Shown: piece by piece, positions 38,727 to 47,788 of the stretch
How positions within the stretch are numbered: position 1 is the stretch's first letter
How the letters are laid out: the number at the start of each line of letters is the position of its first letter
Assembly (NCBI RefSeq): GCF_029382255.1
Contig: NZ_JARLLG010000001.1
Coordinates: forward strand, 930,001-994,000
Source: Isoptericola croceus
GTDB lineage: Bacteria; Actinomycetota; Actinomycetes; Actinomycetales; Cellulomonadaceae
Length of the DNA: 64,000 nucleotides
Direction: 5' to 3'
Position numbers and translations under genes: made by a program
Notes under the pieces: generated by a model
Database searches by the model: none
What the model was told of the DNA's origin: nothing
Seen by the model: the letters and a program-made list of their open reading frames with translations, nothing else

Positions 38727-40829
38727 ATGAAGCTCGCACCACCAGCATCCGTGGCCGGACGGTCACGACCCCGCCGAGCACTGGCCGGGCTGACCGCCGT
38801 GATCCTGGCCGGCACCGGGCTGCTCGGTGCGGCCGGGCCTGCTACCGCTGCGACACCGATGCCCTCCCCGATCGTGGACTCGAAGAACGGACGCGGCAAC
38901 GTCATCCTCAACCTGTTCCAGTGGACGTGGGACTCCGTGGCCGCCGAGTGCACCAGCACCGTCGGCCCGGCCGGCTTCGGGTACGTGCAGGTCTCGCCGC
39001 CGCAGGAGCACATCCGCGGCACCGAGTGGTGGACCTCGTACCAGCCCGTCAGCTACCGGATCGAGTCCAAGCTCGGGACCCGCGTCGAGTTCCAGGAGAT
39101 GGTCGACACCTGTGCCGAGGCCGGCGTCGGTGTGGTGGTGGACGCCGTCGTGAACCACACGACCGGGGCGAACGTCGGGTCTGGCGCCGGCGTCGCCGGC
39201 AGCTCGTTCGGTGTCGACTCCTTTCCGGGGATCTACTCCGCCCAGGACTTCAACGACTGCCGCTCGAACATCTCGAACTACGGTGACCGATACCAGGTGC
39301 AGAACTGCCGGCTGCTGTCGCTGCAAGACCTGCGGACCGGTTCCGAGCACGTCCGCAACACCATCGCCGCCTATCTCGACGACCTCCTCGGCATGGGGGT
39401 CGCCGGATTCCGCATCGACGCGTCCAAGCACATCCCGGCCGCCGACCTCGAGGCCGTCAAGGCCAAGCTCTCCGACCCGGACGTCTTCTGGGTGCACGAG
39501 GTGATCGGAGCGGCCGGCGAACCCATCCAGCCGGCCGAGTACCTGGGCAGCGGTGACTCGCACGAGTTCGACTATGCCCGCGAGCTCAGGTCACGGTTCG
39601 ACGGGAGCATCAAGGACCTGCGCACGATCGGGGACGGCAAGCTGCCCTCCGGGAGCGCCGGCGTGTTCGTCGACAACCACGACACCGAGCGCAACGGCGA
39701 GACGATGAACTACCGGTGGGGTGCCAAGTACACGCTGGCCAACACGTTCATGCTCTCGTGGCCCTACGGGTCGCCGACCGTCTACTCCGGCTACGAGTGG
39801 GACGACAAGGAGGCCGGCGCGCCGGGGGCGACGGACACCACAGTCCCGGACGCCGACTGCACCGCGGGCTGGACCTGCACCCAGCGTTGGACCGAGATCG
39901 CCGGGATGGTGGGGTATCACAACGCTGTCGAGGGCATGCCGGTCACCGACTGGTGGGACGACGGCAGCAACCACATCGCCTACGGTCGCGGCCAGGTCGG
40001 CTACGTGACGATCAACAACAGCGGCTCGGCCGCCACCCGCACCTACCAGACGTCGCTGCCGGCCGGGACCTACTGCGACGTCGTCGCGTCGTCGGACTGC
40101 TCCTCGTCGTACGACGTCTCCTCCGCCGGCACCTTCACCGCGACGGTCCCCGCCTATGGTGCGCTCGCGCTGCTGTCCGGCGACCCCGAGGGCCCGGCCG
40201 GCCCGGAGGAGCCGGTCGAACCCGGCGACGACGCGACCACCGTGTACTACGCGACCGACGCCGGCTGGGAAGACCACAAGATCCACTACCGGGTCGGCGA
40301 CGGGACCTGGACCCAGGCGCCGGGCGTCGACATGGACGCGGCGTGCACAGGCTGGGTCTCACGGCAGGTCGACCTCGGCGGTGGATCAGGCCTGACGGCG
40401 GCCTTCAACGACGGTGCGGGCACCTGGGACAACAACGGCGGGCAGGACTACGGGTTGTCCGGCGCGCACGTCGCCGTAGCCGCGGGCACGGTCGTCCCCG
40501 GCAACCCCTGCGAAGGGTCCGGTGGGGACGAGGTGACCGCCGCGGAGACGTCCTTCACCGTCGAGGCGACGACGACGTGGGGGCAGGACGTCTATGTCGT
40601 CGGCAGCATCCCCGCGCTCGGTTCATGGGACCCCGCTGCCGGGGTGCCGATGTCCGCCGACGCCTACCCCCTCTGGAGCGCTTCGCTCGAGGTCCCCGCC
40701 GGGACCACCTTCACGTACAAGTACGTCAAGGTCGACGGCGCGGGCGTCGTGGTCTGGGAGAGCGGCGCCGACCGTAGCGCGACGGTCGGAGAGGACGGAA
40801 CCCTGGCCGTCAGCGACAGCTGGAGGTAG
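38727..40829 (+). CDS. Secreted alpha-amylase, GH13 with CBM25 and CBM20
   Basis: Endo-cleaves alpha-1,4 links in starch outside the cell. The 700 residues comprise a signal peptide (cleavage near ATAA, about 42), catalytic barrel (about 50-400) with nucleophile Asp231 (GFRIDASKHI), acid/base Glu258 (WVHEVIG) and Asp319 (VDNHDTER), an all-beta C domain to about 490, a CBM25-like starch-binding domain (about 513-600, TTVYYATDAGWEDHKIHYR) and a C-terminal CBM20 (about 610-700, VYVVGSIPALGSWDP). GAAGGAG lies 7 nt before the ATG. It interrupts the arabinan cluster and belongs functionally with the pullulanase at the left edge. Confidence 0.95.
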   Translation: MKLAPPASVAGRSRPRRALAGLTAVILAGTGLLGAAGPATAATPMPSPIVDSKNGRGNVILNLFQWTWDSVAAECTSTVGPAGFGYVQVSPPQEHIRGTEWWTSYQPVSYRIESKLGTRVEFQEMVDTCAEAGVGVVVDAVVNHTTGANVGSGAGVAGSSFGVDSFPGIYSAQDFNDCRSNISNYGDRYQVQNCRLLSLQDLRTGSEHVRNTIAAYLDDLLGMGVAGFRIDASKHIPAADLEAVKAKLSDPDVFWVHEVIGAAGEPIQPAEYLGSGDSHEFDYARELRSRFDGSIKDLRTIGDGKLPSGSAGVFVDNHDTERNGETMNYRWGAKYTLANTFMLSWPYGSPTVYSGYEWDDKEAGAPGATDTTVPDADCTAGWTCTQRWTEIAGMVGYHNAVEGMPVTDWWDDGSNHIAYGRGQVGYVTINNSGSAATRTYQTSLPAGTYCDVVASSDCSSSYDVSSAGTFTATVPAYGALALLSGDPEGPAGPEEPVEPGDDATTVYYATDAGWEDHKIHYRVGDGTWTQAPGVDMDAACTGWVSRQVDLGGGSGLTAAFNDGAGTWDNNGGQDYGLSGAHVAVAAGTVVPGNPCEGSGGDEVTAAETSFTVEATTTWGQDVYVVGSIPALGSWDPAAGVPMSADAYPLWSASLEVPAGTTFTYKYVKVDGAGVVVWESGADRSATVGEDGTLAVSDSWR

Positions 40830-40834
40830 CGCGC

Positions 40835-40871
40835 CGTGCGGGAGGTCGCCGACCGTGCGGCCTCCCGCACG
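40835..40871 (+). terminator. Terminator between amylase and DUF624 gene
   Basis: CGTGCGGGAGG (40835-40845) pairs perfectly with 40861-40871 across a 15-nt loop; the flanking genes converge. Confidence 0.65.
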
Positions 40872-40882
40872 ACCGCGACGTG

Positions 40883-41560
40883 TCAGCGCGGCTGGTCGGC
40901 GTCGAGCCGGTCCAGGCGGTCGCCGACGAGCCTGCCCGTCGCCCACAGCCCGAAGGACGCCCCGAGCAGCACGGCGGCGAGCGGCAGGAAGGTCCAGGCG
41001 ATCCAGACCACGAGGACCACCACGAGCACCGCGGCCGTGGTGGCGGGCCCGAGCAACGGAGTGAGCAGCAGGAAGCGCCAGGTCTCGCCGAACCCCCGCT
41101 CGTAGCGCAGCACCACCCGAGGCCAGTACGTGAGGACGACGGTGGTCCACACCAGGGCGAGGACCAGCCCACCGAGGAGCACGGCGCGAACAGGGCCCGT
41201 CATGAGCGTGACCGCGACGCCGTCGAACCACAGCAGCACACCGACCACCCAGAACGGTGCGAACAGGGCGTTCCCGCGCCAGAACCCCGCGCGCCACACC
41301 CGCCAGAAGGTGCGCCACGGCGTCGGTTCGTCGGTCATCCGCGCCACGACGGCACTCCCGGCGCGCAGGGCCGGCCCGGCCCCGAGCAGGACGCCGCCGG
41401 CCAGGGTGCCGAGCAGCACCATGACGTTGACCTCGACGAGCAGGGTGACCCAGCGCAGCACGTACATCACGCCGCCGGCCCAGCCGGGCACCTCGGCGTC
41501 GGCGACCCGTTCGCTCGCCGTGGCGCGCGGGTCGTCGGCGGGTCGGTGCTCCTGGCTCAC
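40883..41560 (-). CDS. DUF624 (YesL-like) membrane protein
   Basis: A 225-residue integral membrane protein of the DUF624/YesL family, with about five hydrophobic segments starting near residue 32 (VMYVLRWVTLLVEVNVMVLLGTLAGG). The family typically sits with MalEFG-type oligosaccharide importers and may assist them; its molecular role is not established. GTG 41560 has GAAGGAG 5 nt upstream and overlaps the GH43 stop by GTGA, making it the last gene of the importer operon. Confidence 0.82.
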   Translation of the reverse strand: MSQEHRPADDPRATASERVADAEVPGWAGGVMYVLRWVTLLVEVNVMVLLGTLAGGVLLGAGPALRAGSAVVARMTDEPTPWRTFWRVWRAGFWRGNALFAPFWVVGVLLWFDGVAVTLMTGPVRAVLLGGLVLALVWTTVVLTYWPRVVLRYERGFGETWRFLLLTPLLGPATTAAVLVVVLVVWIAWTFLPLAAVLLGASFGLWATGRLVGDRLDRLDADQPR

Positions 41561-42957
41561 GCGGCTCCTTCGTCGAGGCGGGTGGCGAGCACCACCCGAC
41601 CGGTGTCGTCGAGCGCGGTCAGGACGAGGGTCGACCGGCCGCGCACTGCGTCCCACCCAGGATGCACGACGGCGGCGACCTGCGCGCCGTCGTCGTCCCG
41701 CCAGGCGAAGCGACCCTCCCCGAGGGGGCGGACGTCGTGCCGTGCGGCGAGCTGCCGGACCGTGCCGGGCTGGACGCCGACGGGTTCGGTGCCCGGTTCG
41801 AGGACCTCCCACGTGCCGGCGAGCACCGCGGGATCGGAGGGCCAGCACGACGTGTCGTCGGTCTCCCTGGCGGCACCGGCCCACGGCTGCGGGCTGATCA
41901 GCGGCCAGCCGTCGTGGGTCCACACGAGTCGCCGCACCTGCAGGCGGTGCTCGGTGGGAGCGTCGGCGTCCCGGACGTGGTGCACGAACACCTGGCGGGT
42001 GCCGCCGTCGGGCAGCGTCTCGGTGAGCACCGAGCCGTGGCCGGGGGCGAGGAGGCCAGGCCCTCCGGCCAGCCGGTGACCGGCCAGCACCGGCACGCCG
42101 ACGGACCACGGGGGAGCATCGACGTCGGTCATCGTCCGGCCGGTGCGGTCGTGGAAGGGGCCGTCGACGTGCGTGCCGACGGCGGCGCGCACGTGGTAGC
42201 TCGAGGCGAGCGAGTCGTAGGAGACCAGCAGTGCCCACCCACCGCCCGGGCGGGGGAGGACGAAGGCGCCCTCCACAGCGCCGTTGTCGACGTGCGGCGC
42301 ACGCCGAGCCACGAGGGTGCCGGGGTGGTCGGTCAGCCCGCCGGGCGTCGCCGAGGCGGCTGTTCCGGCGGTGAGGAACCCGGTCGCCGGATCCAGCGGC
42401 AGCACGTGGATGCCACCGAAGAACGAGCCGTACACGAGCCACTGCCGGGCGCCGTCCGTGACCACGTTCGCGTCGATGGCGTTGGGGTGGCCCGTGCCGG
42501 CCGGGGGCGCATGGTGGGTGGAGGAGACCACCAGGCCCTCGTCGCGCCACGGACCTGCCGGGTGCGGCGCCGACGCGAGGCCGATGGCGGAGCGGCGCGA
42601 ACCGAAGCTCGAGGCCGAGTAGTACATGCGCCAGCCGTCGCCCGACGGCGTACGCACGACGTCCGGTGCCCACAGGCCCTCCGCCCCGGCCCAGGCGGCG
42701 GCCGGCGCAGGGACCCCGTCGAGGGCCCAGCCGTGGAACGTCCAGGCCACCAGGTCGTCCGAGCGCCGCACCTGGACTCCGCCGCGGACGGGTCCGTCGT
42801 AGCGGGCGTCCGTGGAGAAGCACCAGTACGTGCCGTCGTCGTCGCGGACGACGGTGGGGTCGTGGACGTGTCGTCCGGCCCACGAGGCGGTCTCGGGTAC
42901 GGGCCTGCCCGGCCCCCCGTCCGCCAGCTCGACGGGGGGCGTGCGGAGCTCGGTCAT
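41557..42957 (-). CDS. Cytoplasmic GH43 arabinanase/arabinosidase-type enzyme
   Basis: A glycoside hydrolase of 466 residues without a signal peptide, so it should act on imported oligosaccharides. The propeller (about 28-330) shows the ABN-type motifs: VHDPTVV with base Asp33, LWAPDVV, AIDANVV with the pKa-setting Asp, and VEGAFV with the acid Glu. The C-terminal part (about 355-466) is a beta domain seen in many intracellular GH43 arabinanases. It begins one base beyond the permease stop and overlaps the DUF624 gene. Endo- versus exo-activity is not determinable from sequence. Confidence 0.87.
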   Translation of the reverse strand: MTELRTPPVELADGGPGRPVPETASWAGRHVHDPTVVRDDDGTYWCFSTDARYDGPVRGGVQVRRSDDLVAWTFHGWALDGVPAPAAAWAGAEGLWAPDVVRTPSGDGWRMYYSASSFGSRRSAIGLASAPHPAGPWRDEGLVVSSTHHAPPAGTGHPNAIDANVVTDGARQWLVYGSFFGGIHVLPLDPATGFLTAGTAASATPGGLTDHPGTLVARRAPHVDNGAVEGAFVLPRPGGGWALLVSYDSLASSYHVRAAVGTHVDGPFHDRTGRTMTDVDAPPWSVGVPVLAGHRLAGGPGLLAPGHGSVLTETLPDGGTRQVFVHHVRDADAPTEHRLQVRRLVWTHDGWPLISPQPWAGAARETDDTSCWPSDPAVLAGTWEVLEPGTEPVGVQPGTVRQLAARHDVRPLGEGRFAWRDDDGAQVAAVVHPGWDAVRGRSTLVLTALDDTGRVVLATRLDEGAA

Positions 42958-42958
42958 C

Positions 42959-43828
42959 TCAGCCCTTGGACCCGGTGAGCGCGATCGACTCGATGATCTG
43001 CCGCTGGAAGATCAGGAAGACGACGACGATGGGCAGCAGCGCGACGACGGACGCGCCCATGATGAGCGGGTAGTCGCGCTGGGTGGCGTACTGCACGTTC
43101 ATGCTGGCGATGACCACCTGGAGGGTCTGCCGCTCCGGGGTGCGCAGGTACAGGATCGGCGCGAGGTAGTCGTTCCACACCGCCATGAACCACAGGATGA
43201 ACTGTGCGGCGATGGCGGGTCGGATGATCGGGAAGATCATGCGCCAGAAGATCTGCCAGAACGACGCGCCGTCGATCTTCGCGGCCTCGATGAGCGAGTT
43301 GGGCACGCTCTCGAGGTACTGCCGCAGGAAGAAGATGACGATGATGTTGCCGAAGATCGCCGGGACGATCAGGGGCAGGAGCGTGTCGACCCAGCCGATC
43401 CGGGCGAAGATGACGAACTGCGGGATCATCAGGGTCGGGAACGGGATCATGATGCCGGTCAGCAGCCCGATGAAGATGGTGTTGCGGAACGGCAGGCGCA
43501 TCTTGGCGATCGAGAAGGCCGCGAGCGAGCAGGTGAGCGTTCCCAGGATCGTCACCGAGAACGTGACGATCGCCGAGTTGGCGAAACCGGAGAGGATGTA
43601 GGAGTTGTCCCACATCCGCACGTAGGTGTCCCACTGGGGGACCTCCGGGATCCACACGGGCGGCAGTGCGAAGACCTCGAGCTGGGACTTCAGGGACGTG
43701 GAGAACATCCACAGCAGCGGGGCGAGCATGAAGATCGCGCCGCCGGCGAGGACGACCCACACGACGGTGTCGGCGATGCGTGTGCGCGCTGTGCGGCTCA
43801 GGTCCATCGTGGTCGTTGAGGTGCTCAT
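42959..43828 (-). CDS. MalG-type oligosaccharide ABC importer permease
   Basis: A 289-residue CUT1 permease with six membrane segments. The EAA coupling loop EAAKIDGASFWQIFWRMIFP is intact and the C-terminus RQIIESIALTGSKG is that of MalG/AraQ-type proteins. Start 43828 has GGAGAC upstream. It lies 17 bp after the partner permease. By context it imports arabino-oligosaccharides, like AraNPQ of Bacillus subtilis. Confidence 0.95.
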   Translation of the reverse strand: MSTSTTTMDLSRTARTRIADTVVWVVLAGGAIFMLAPLLWMFSTSLKSQLEVFALPPVWIPEVPQWDTYVRMWDNSYILSGFANSAIVTFSVTILGTLTCSLAAFSIAKMRLPFRNTIFIGLLTGIMIPFPTLMIPQFVIFARIGWVDTLLPLIVPAIFGNIIVIFFLRQYLESVPNSLIEAAKIDGASFWQIFWRMIFPIIRPAIAAQFILWFMAVWNDYLAPILYLRTPERQTLQVVIASMNVQYATQRDYPLIMGASVVALLPIVVVFLIFQRQIIESIALTGSKG

Positions 43829-43845
43829 GAAATGTCTCCCTGGCC

Positions 43846-44820
43846 TCAGTCGAGGACGAAGCTGCTGCGCTTGTTCAGCCGGAACTGGATGAGCGTGATG
43901 ATGAAGATCAAGATGCCCAGGACGATCGCCATCGCTGTGGCGTAACCCATCTGCTGGTACTGGAACGCCTGCCGCCAGATGTGGAACACGGCCGACGCCG
44001 TCGAGTACTCGGGCCCACCGCCGGGCGTCATGATCTGGATCTCCGCGAAGATCTGCGCGCTGGCGATGATCTGGGTGACGACGAGGAAGAAGGTCACGGG
44101 GCGCACCATCGGCAGCGTGATGGCGCGGAACCGCTGCCAGGCGCCGGCGCCGTCGAGCTCGGCCGCCTCCATCAGCGACCGGGGCACGGCCTGGATGGCT
44201 GCCAGGTAGAGCAGCATGGAGTAGCCGAGGCCCTTCCACACCATCATCAGCGTGATGGCGGGCTTGGACCAGGTGGCGTCGGCGAGCCAGTTGGGGCCGT
44301 CGATGCCGAGCAGACCGAGGAACTGGTTCACCAGCCCGAAGTCACCGTTGTAGGCCCACTGCCACAGGATCGCGACCGCGGCGATCGAGCAGATCACCGG
44401 GATGTAGTAGATCGTGCGGAAGACCGTCAGGCCCACGAGGCGGCGGTTCATCGCCAGCGCGAGCGCCAGGGAGATGGCCAGGCCGATCGGGATGCCGACC
44501 AGGTAGAAGATCGTGTTCCACATCGACTGGTGGAACCGGTCGTCGGTCAGCAGGTTCGCGTAGTTCTGCAGCCCGATGAACTCCATCGCGCCCAGACCGT
44601 TCCAGCGGGTCAGGGAGGCGTAGAGCGCGAACAACACTGGGTACAGGATGAACAGCAGGTAGCCGAGCACGGGCAGCGCCACGAAACCGAGCGCCCACTT
44701 CTGCTCGTTGCGGTGGAGCCGCGACGTTCCCCCGCCGGGTGGGGCGCTCTTTCGTCGGGCGCCGGATCGGCGCGCGGCGGTGGCCAGCCCTGCGGTGGCC
44801 GGGGTTGCGGTGGAGGTCAT
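43846..44820 (-). CDS. MalF-type oligosaccharide ABC importer permease
   Basis: A 324-residue CUT1 permease with six membrane segments after a basic N-terminus of about 38 residues. The EAA loop (EAAELDGAGAWQRFRAITLP) is intact. It sits between the binding-protein gene and MalG-type permease. No ATPase gene is in the operon, as usual for systems that share an MsmK/MsiK-type ATPase encoded elsewhere. Confidence 0.95.
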   Translation of the reverse strand: MTSTATPATAGLATAARRSGARRKSAPPGGGTSRLHRNEQKWALGFVALPVLGYLLFILYPVLFALYASLTRWNGLGAMEFIGLQNYANLLTDDRFHQSMWNTIFYLVGIPIGLAISLALALAMNRRLVGLTVFRTIYYIPVICSIAAVAILWQWAYNGDFGLVNQFLGLLGIDGPNWLADATWSKPAITLMMVWKGLGYSMLLYLAAIQAVPRSLMEAAELDGAGAWQRFRAITLPMVRPVTFFLVVTQIIASAQIFAEIQIMTPGGGPEYSTASAVFHIWRQAFQYQQMGYATAMAIVLGILIFIITLIQFRLNKRSSFVLD

Positions 44821-44850
44821 CGCAGACTCCTTCGTCCAAGTCGTACGGAT

Positions 44851-44882
44851 CGGGTGCGGCCGCCGCGCGGCGGCCGCACCCG
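44851..44882 (-). terminator. Perfect palindromic hairpin after the binding-protein gene
   Basis: A 32-bp perfect palindrome (44851-44882) lies between the binding-protein gene and the first permease. Same placement as hairpins at 3537 and 21186. Confidence 0.75.
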
Positions 44883-44888
44883 GGGGCG

Positions 44889-46238
44889 TCAGTCGGTCTG
44901 CGCGTTCTGTTCCGCGGCGCGGGCGGCATCCTCGTTGGACTGGTCGAGGAGGGCCTGCATCCGCGGCTGCACCTCGGCGAGGTACTCGTCCGCGGGACGG
45001 ACGCCGTCGACGACCGGCTGGATGTCTACCCACAGCTCGTCGTACCACGCCGCACCGTAGGTGAACGCCGCCGGCATGGCGCGGCCGTAGTCCTCGGCGA
45101 TGTCGAGGAACTCCTGGCGGTTCGCGGGCTGCGCGTCGTCCGCGCCGGCCCACTCCTGGGCCGTGTCGATCCGGTTCGGGATCTGGATGTTGGCCTCGAT
45201 CAGGGTCTCCTGGGCGGCCTCGTCCGTGGAGAGGTAGGTGACGAGCTGGACGGCCTCGTCCGGCATGTCGGACGTCGCGGAGACGCCGATGCCGAGCGAA
45301 CCGACCCAGGCGGCAGTCTCGCCGGTGGTGCCGACGGGCCAGGGCATGAGGTCGTACTCGAAGTCGAGCTCGTTGTAGACGCTCATGTCCCAGGGGCCCA
45401 CGGGGAAGAACCCGATCTCACCGGCCATGAAGCGCTGGTAGGTGTCGAGGGTCTGGGCCTGCTCCGGGTTCGGCGTGACGCCGTGCACGGTCGTGAGGTC
45501 GGTGAAGTACTGCAGCGCCTCGGCGAACTCCGGCGTGTCCACGGTGACCTGCGTGCGGTCCTCGTTCGTCCAGTCGCCGCCGTTGCTCCACACGAACGAC
45601 TGCAGGTTCCACTGGACGTTGAGCCCTGTGCCCCACTGGTCGATCTCGCCGTCACCGTCGGTGTCGACGGTGATCTCCTGCAGGACCTCGAGCCAGTCGT
45701 CCCAGCTCAGCGGCACGTCCGGGTCGGGCCGCTCGACGCCGGCCTCCTCGAGCATGGTGGCGTTGTAGCCGAAGGCGAAGGGGCCGATGTCCTTCGGCAG
45801 GCCGTAGAGGCGGCCCTCGGGCGTGCCCTGGAGCGTGCCGTCGTAGCGGTAGGAGTCGACGCCGTACTCCCAGATGTTGTCGAGGTCGACGCCGAGCTCG
45901 GCCACCTGGTCGGTGATGTCCATGAGGATGCCCTCGTTGACGTACGACTGCAGGTTGGCCTGCTCGATGTAGAACACGTCGGGGACCTGGTTCCCGGCGA
46001 TGGACGCCTGGAGCTGTGTGGCGTAGTTGTCCGGGTCGGACACGACGACGTCGACCTCGACCCCGGTGTCCTCGGTGAACCGGTCGATGGCGGCCTGGTA
46101 GGCGGCCTTCTCGTCGTCACCGCCTCGGAACATGAAGGTGAGGCCGTCGGACGAGCCGCCGCCACCGGAGCTGCACGCGGCAGTGCCGGCGACGATGAGC
46201 CCGGCGACTACGCCGGCGGTCAGGCGTGACTTCTTCAT
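44889..46238 (-). CDS. MalE-type oligosaccharide-binding lipoprotein
   Basis: Extracytoplasmic receptor of the CUT1 importer, 449 residues. The lipoprotein signal (MKKSRLTAGVVAG...) ends in TAAC with Cys22. The domain opens with LTFMFRGGDDEKAAYQAAIDRFTEDTGVEVDVV and holds typical family segments: NQVPDVFYIEQANLQSY, LYGLPKDIGPFAFGYN and MAGEIGFFPVGPWD. GAGAGGA precedes the ATG. The start is about 70 bp from the operator at 46308. Ligand is probably an arabino-oligosaccharide, inferred from the enclosed GH43, GH51 and GH27 genes. Confidence 0.94.
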   Translation of the reverse strand: MKKSRLTAGVVAGLIVAGTAACSSGGGGSSDGLTFMFRGGDDEKAAYQAAIDRFTEDTGVEVDVVVSDPDNYATQLQASIAGNQVPDVFYIEQANLQSYVNEGILMDITDQVAELGVDLDNIWEYGVDSYRYDGTLQGTPEGRLYGLPKDIGPFAFGYNATMLEEAGVERPDPDVPLSWDDWLEVLQEITVDTDGDGEIDQWGTGLNVQWNLQSFVWSNGGDWTNEDRTQVTVDTPEFAEALQYFTDLTTVHGVTPNPEQAQTLDTYQRFMAGEIGFFPVGPWDMSVYNELDFEYDLMPWPVGTTGETAAWVGSLGIGVSATSDMPDEAVQLVTYLSTDEAAQETLIEANIQIPNRIDTAQEWAGADDAQPANRQEFLDIAEDYGRAMPAAFTYGAAWYDELWVDIQPVVDGVRPADEYLAEVQPRMQALLDQSNEDAARAAEQNAQTD

Positions 46239-46307
46239 CACGGGTCCTCTCGTTGAGCCTTGACGCGTCCCGGGGCTGGTCGTGGTGCTGCGACTCCCGA
46301 TCCGCTT

Positions 46308-46455
46308 TACATCGATGGAGAGCCACCGACGGGAGCAACGGTGACACGCGCCGCGCCCTTCGGTCAAGTGCGCTGGGTCACGGATGTACAACGATGAAGA
46401 GGGCGGTTTTGACCCGAGGGCCTTGACCGGGCACGATCCCTTCTACAACGATGTA
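46308..46455. promoter_or_regulatory. Divergent promoter region with three TACAWCGATGTA-type operators
   Basis: Sites: TACATCGATGGA (46308-46319), TACAACGATGAA (46387-46398) and TACAACGATGTA (46444-46455). A rightward promoter TTGACC (46409-46414), 17 bp, CACGAT (46432-46437) would start transcription at about 46444, on the third operator. A second TTGACC is at 46423-46428. The first operator lies about 70 bp before the leftward binding-protein gene. Looping between sites is possible. Confidence 0.8.
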
Positions 46456-46472
46456 CCACGAGAGGACGCACC

Positions 46473-47759
46473 ATGCCACGCAGCGACCGATCGGCCCGCC
46501 CGCCGATGGGCTGGAACTCCTGGGACTCCTACGGCACCACCGTGACCGAGGACGAGGTGCTCGCCAACGCCCGGTTCATGGCCGAGCACATGGCCCACGT
46601 CGGGTGGGACACCGTCGTCGTGGACATCCAGTGGTTCGAACCGACGGCACGGGCAGGCGGGTACAACGACGACGCACCGTTGTGCTTCGACCACCGTGGG
46701 TTCCTGCAGCCCGTGGTCGGGCGGTTCGCGTCCGCGGCCGACGGCGCGGGTTTCGCCCCGCTCGCCGCCGCGGTGCACGACCTCGGCCTGAAACTCGGTG
46801 TCCACCTGATGCGAGGCATCGCCCGCCGGGCGGTCGAGGCGGACCTGCCCGTCGACGGGACCTCGTACTCCACGAGCGACATCGCGGACACCGCGAGCAC
46901 CTGCCCGTGGAACAGCGACAACTACGGGCTCGACCACTCCCACCCGGGTGCCCAGGTGTGGCTCGACGCCATGATCGACCACGTCGTCGGCTGGGGCGTC
47001 GACTTCCTCAAGGTCGACGACATGCTCGCGCCGTACCATGCCGACGCCGTCGAGGCGCTCGCGCTCGCCGTGCACAGAGCCGAGGAGAAGTACGGCCGCA
47101 AGGTCACCGTCTCCCTGTCTCCCGGCACCGACCTCTCACTCGCCCACCTCGAGCACCTGCGGGCGCACGCTGACATGTGGCGCATCTCCGACGACCTCTG
47201 GGACCGTTGGGAGGACGTCCACGACCAGCTCGGCCGCACGGCCCGCTGGGCGCCGCACGCCGGACCCGCCGGATGGCCCGACGCGGACATGCTCCCGCTC
47301 GGTCGCATCGGCCTGCGTGCCGAACGCGGCGAGCCGCGCGACTCGCGTCTCACCACCGACGAGCGGCGGACCATGCTCACGCTGTGGTGCCTGGCCCGCT
47401 CGCCGCTCATGGTCGGTGGTGATCTGCCCACCTCGGACCCGGACACGATCGCCGACCTCACCCACGCCGGCGTGCTGGAGGTGCTGCACCGCTCCACGGG
47501 CGGCCGCGAGCTCCTGCGCGAGGGGGACACCGTGCTCTGGGCGGCCGCCACCGAGGGGCACGCGCCGACGCGCTGGGCCGGCATCTTCAACACGGCACCG
47601 GACCCACGGCGCATCGAAATCCCCCTGACCTCGGTCGTGGCTGCGGCCGCTGGGGTGACCGACGTGTGGTCGGGTCAGCCCGTCGCCGTGCACGACGGCG
47701 TCATCGCCGTCGACGTCCCCGACCACGGCGTACGCCTGCTGCGCCTCGACCCCCGATGA
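46473..47759 (+). CDS. Cytoplasmic GH27 alpha-galactosidase-like enzyme
   Basis: A retaining glycosidase of 428 residues without signal peptide. MGWNSWDSYG marks GH27; the nucleophile is Asp182 (FLKVDDM) and the acid/base lies in ISDDLWDRW (about 240-241). The galactose-binding DDCW motif of classical alpha-galactosidases reads DIQW (Asp51-Trp54), so one of the paired aspartates is missing. Substrate may therefore be beta-L-arabinopyranoside or another galactose-like sugar rather than plain alpha-galactoside. It overlaps the stop with an ATG at 47756 and is cotranscribed with the arabinanase. Confidence 0.85.
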   Translation: MPRSDRSARPPMGWNSWDSYGTTVTEDEVLANARFMAEHMAHVGWDTVVVDIQWFEPTARAGGYNDDAPLCFDHRGFLQPVVGRFASAADGAGFAPLAAAVHDLGLKLGVHLMRGIARRAVEADLPVDGTSYSTSDIADTASTCPWNSDNYGLDHSHPGAQVWLDAMIDHVVGWGVDFLKVDDMLAPYHADAVEALALAVHRAEEKYGRKVTVSLSPGTDLSLAHLEHLRAHADMWRISDDLWDRWEDVHDQLGRTARWAPHAGPAGWPDADMLPLGRIGLRAERGEPRDSRLTTDERRTMLTLWCLARSPLMVGGDLPTSDPDTIADLTHAGVLEVLHRSTGGRELLREGDTVLWAAATEGHAPTRWAGIFNTAPDPRRIEIPLTSVVAAAAGVTDVWSGQPVAVHDGVIAVDVPDHGVRLLRLDPR

Positions 47760-47788
47760 CCTCGCCGCACGATGATCTGGAGTGCCCC

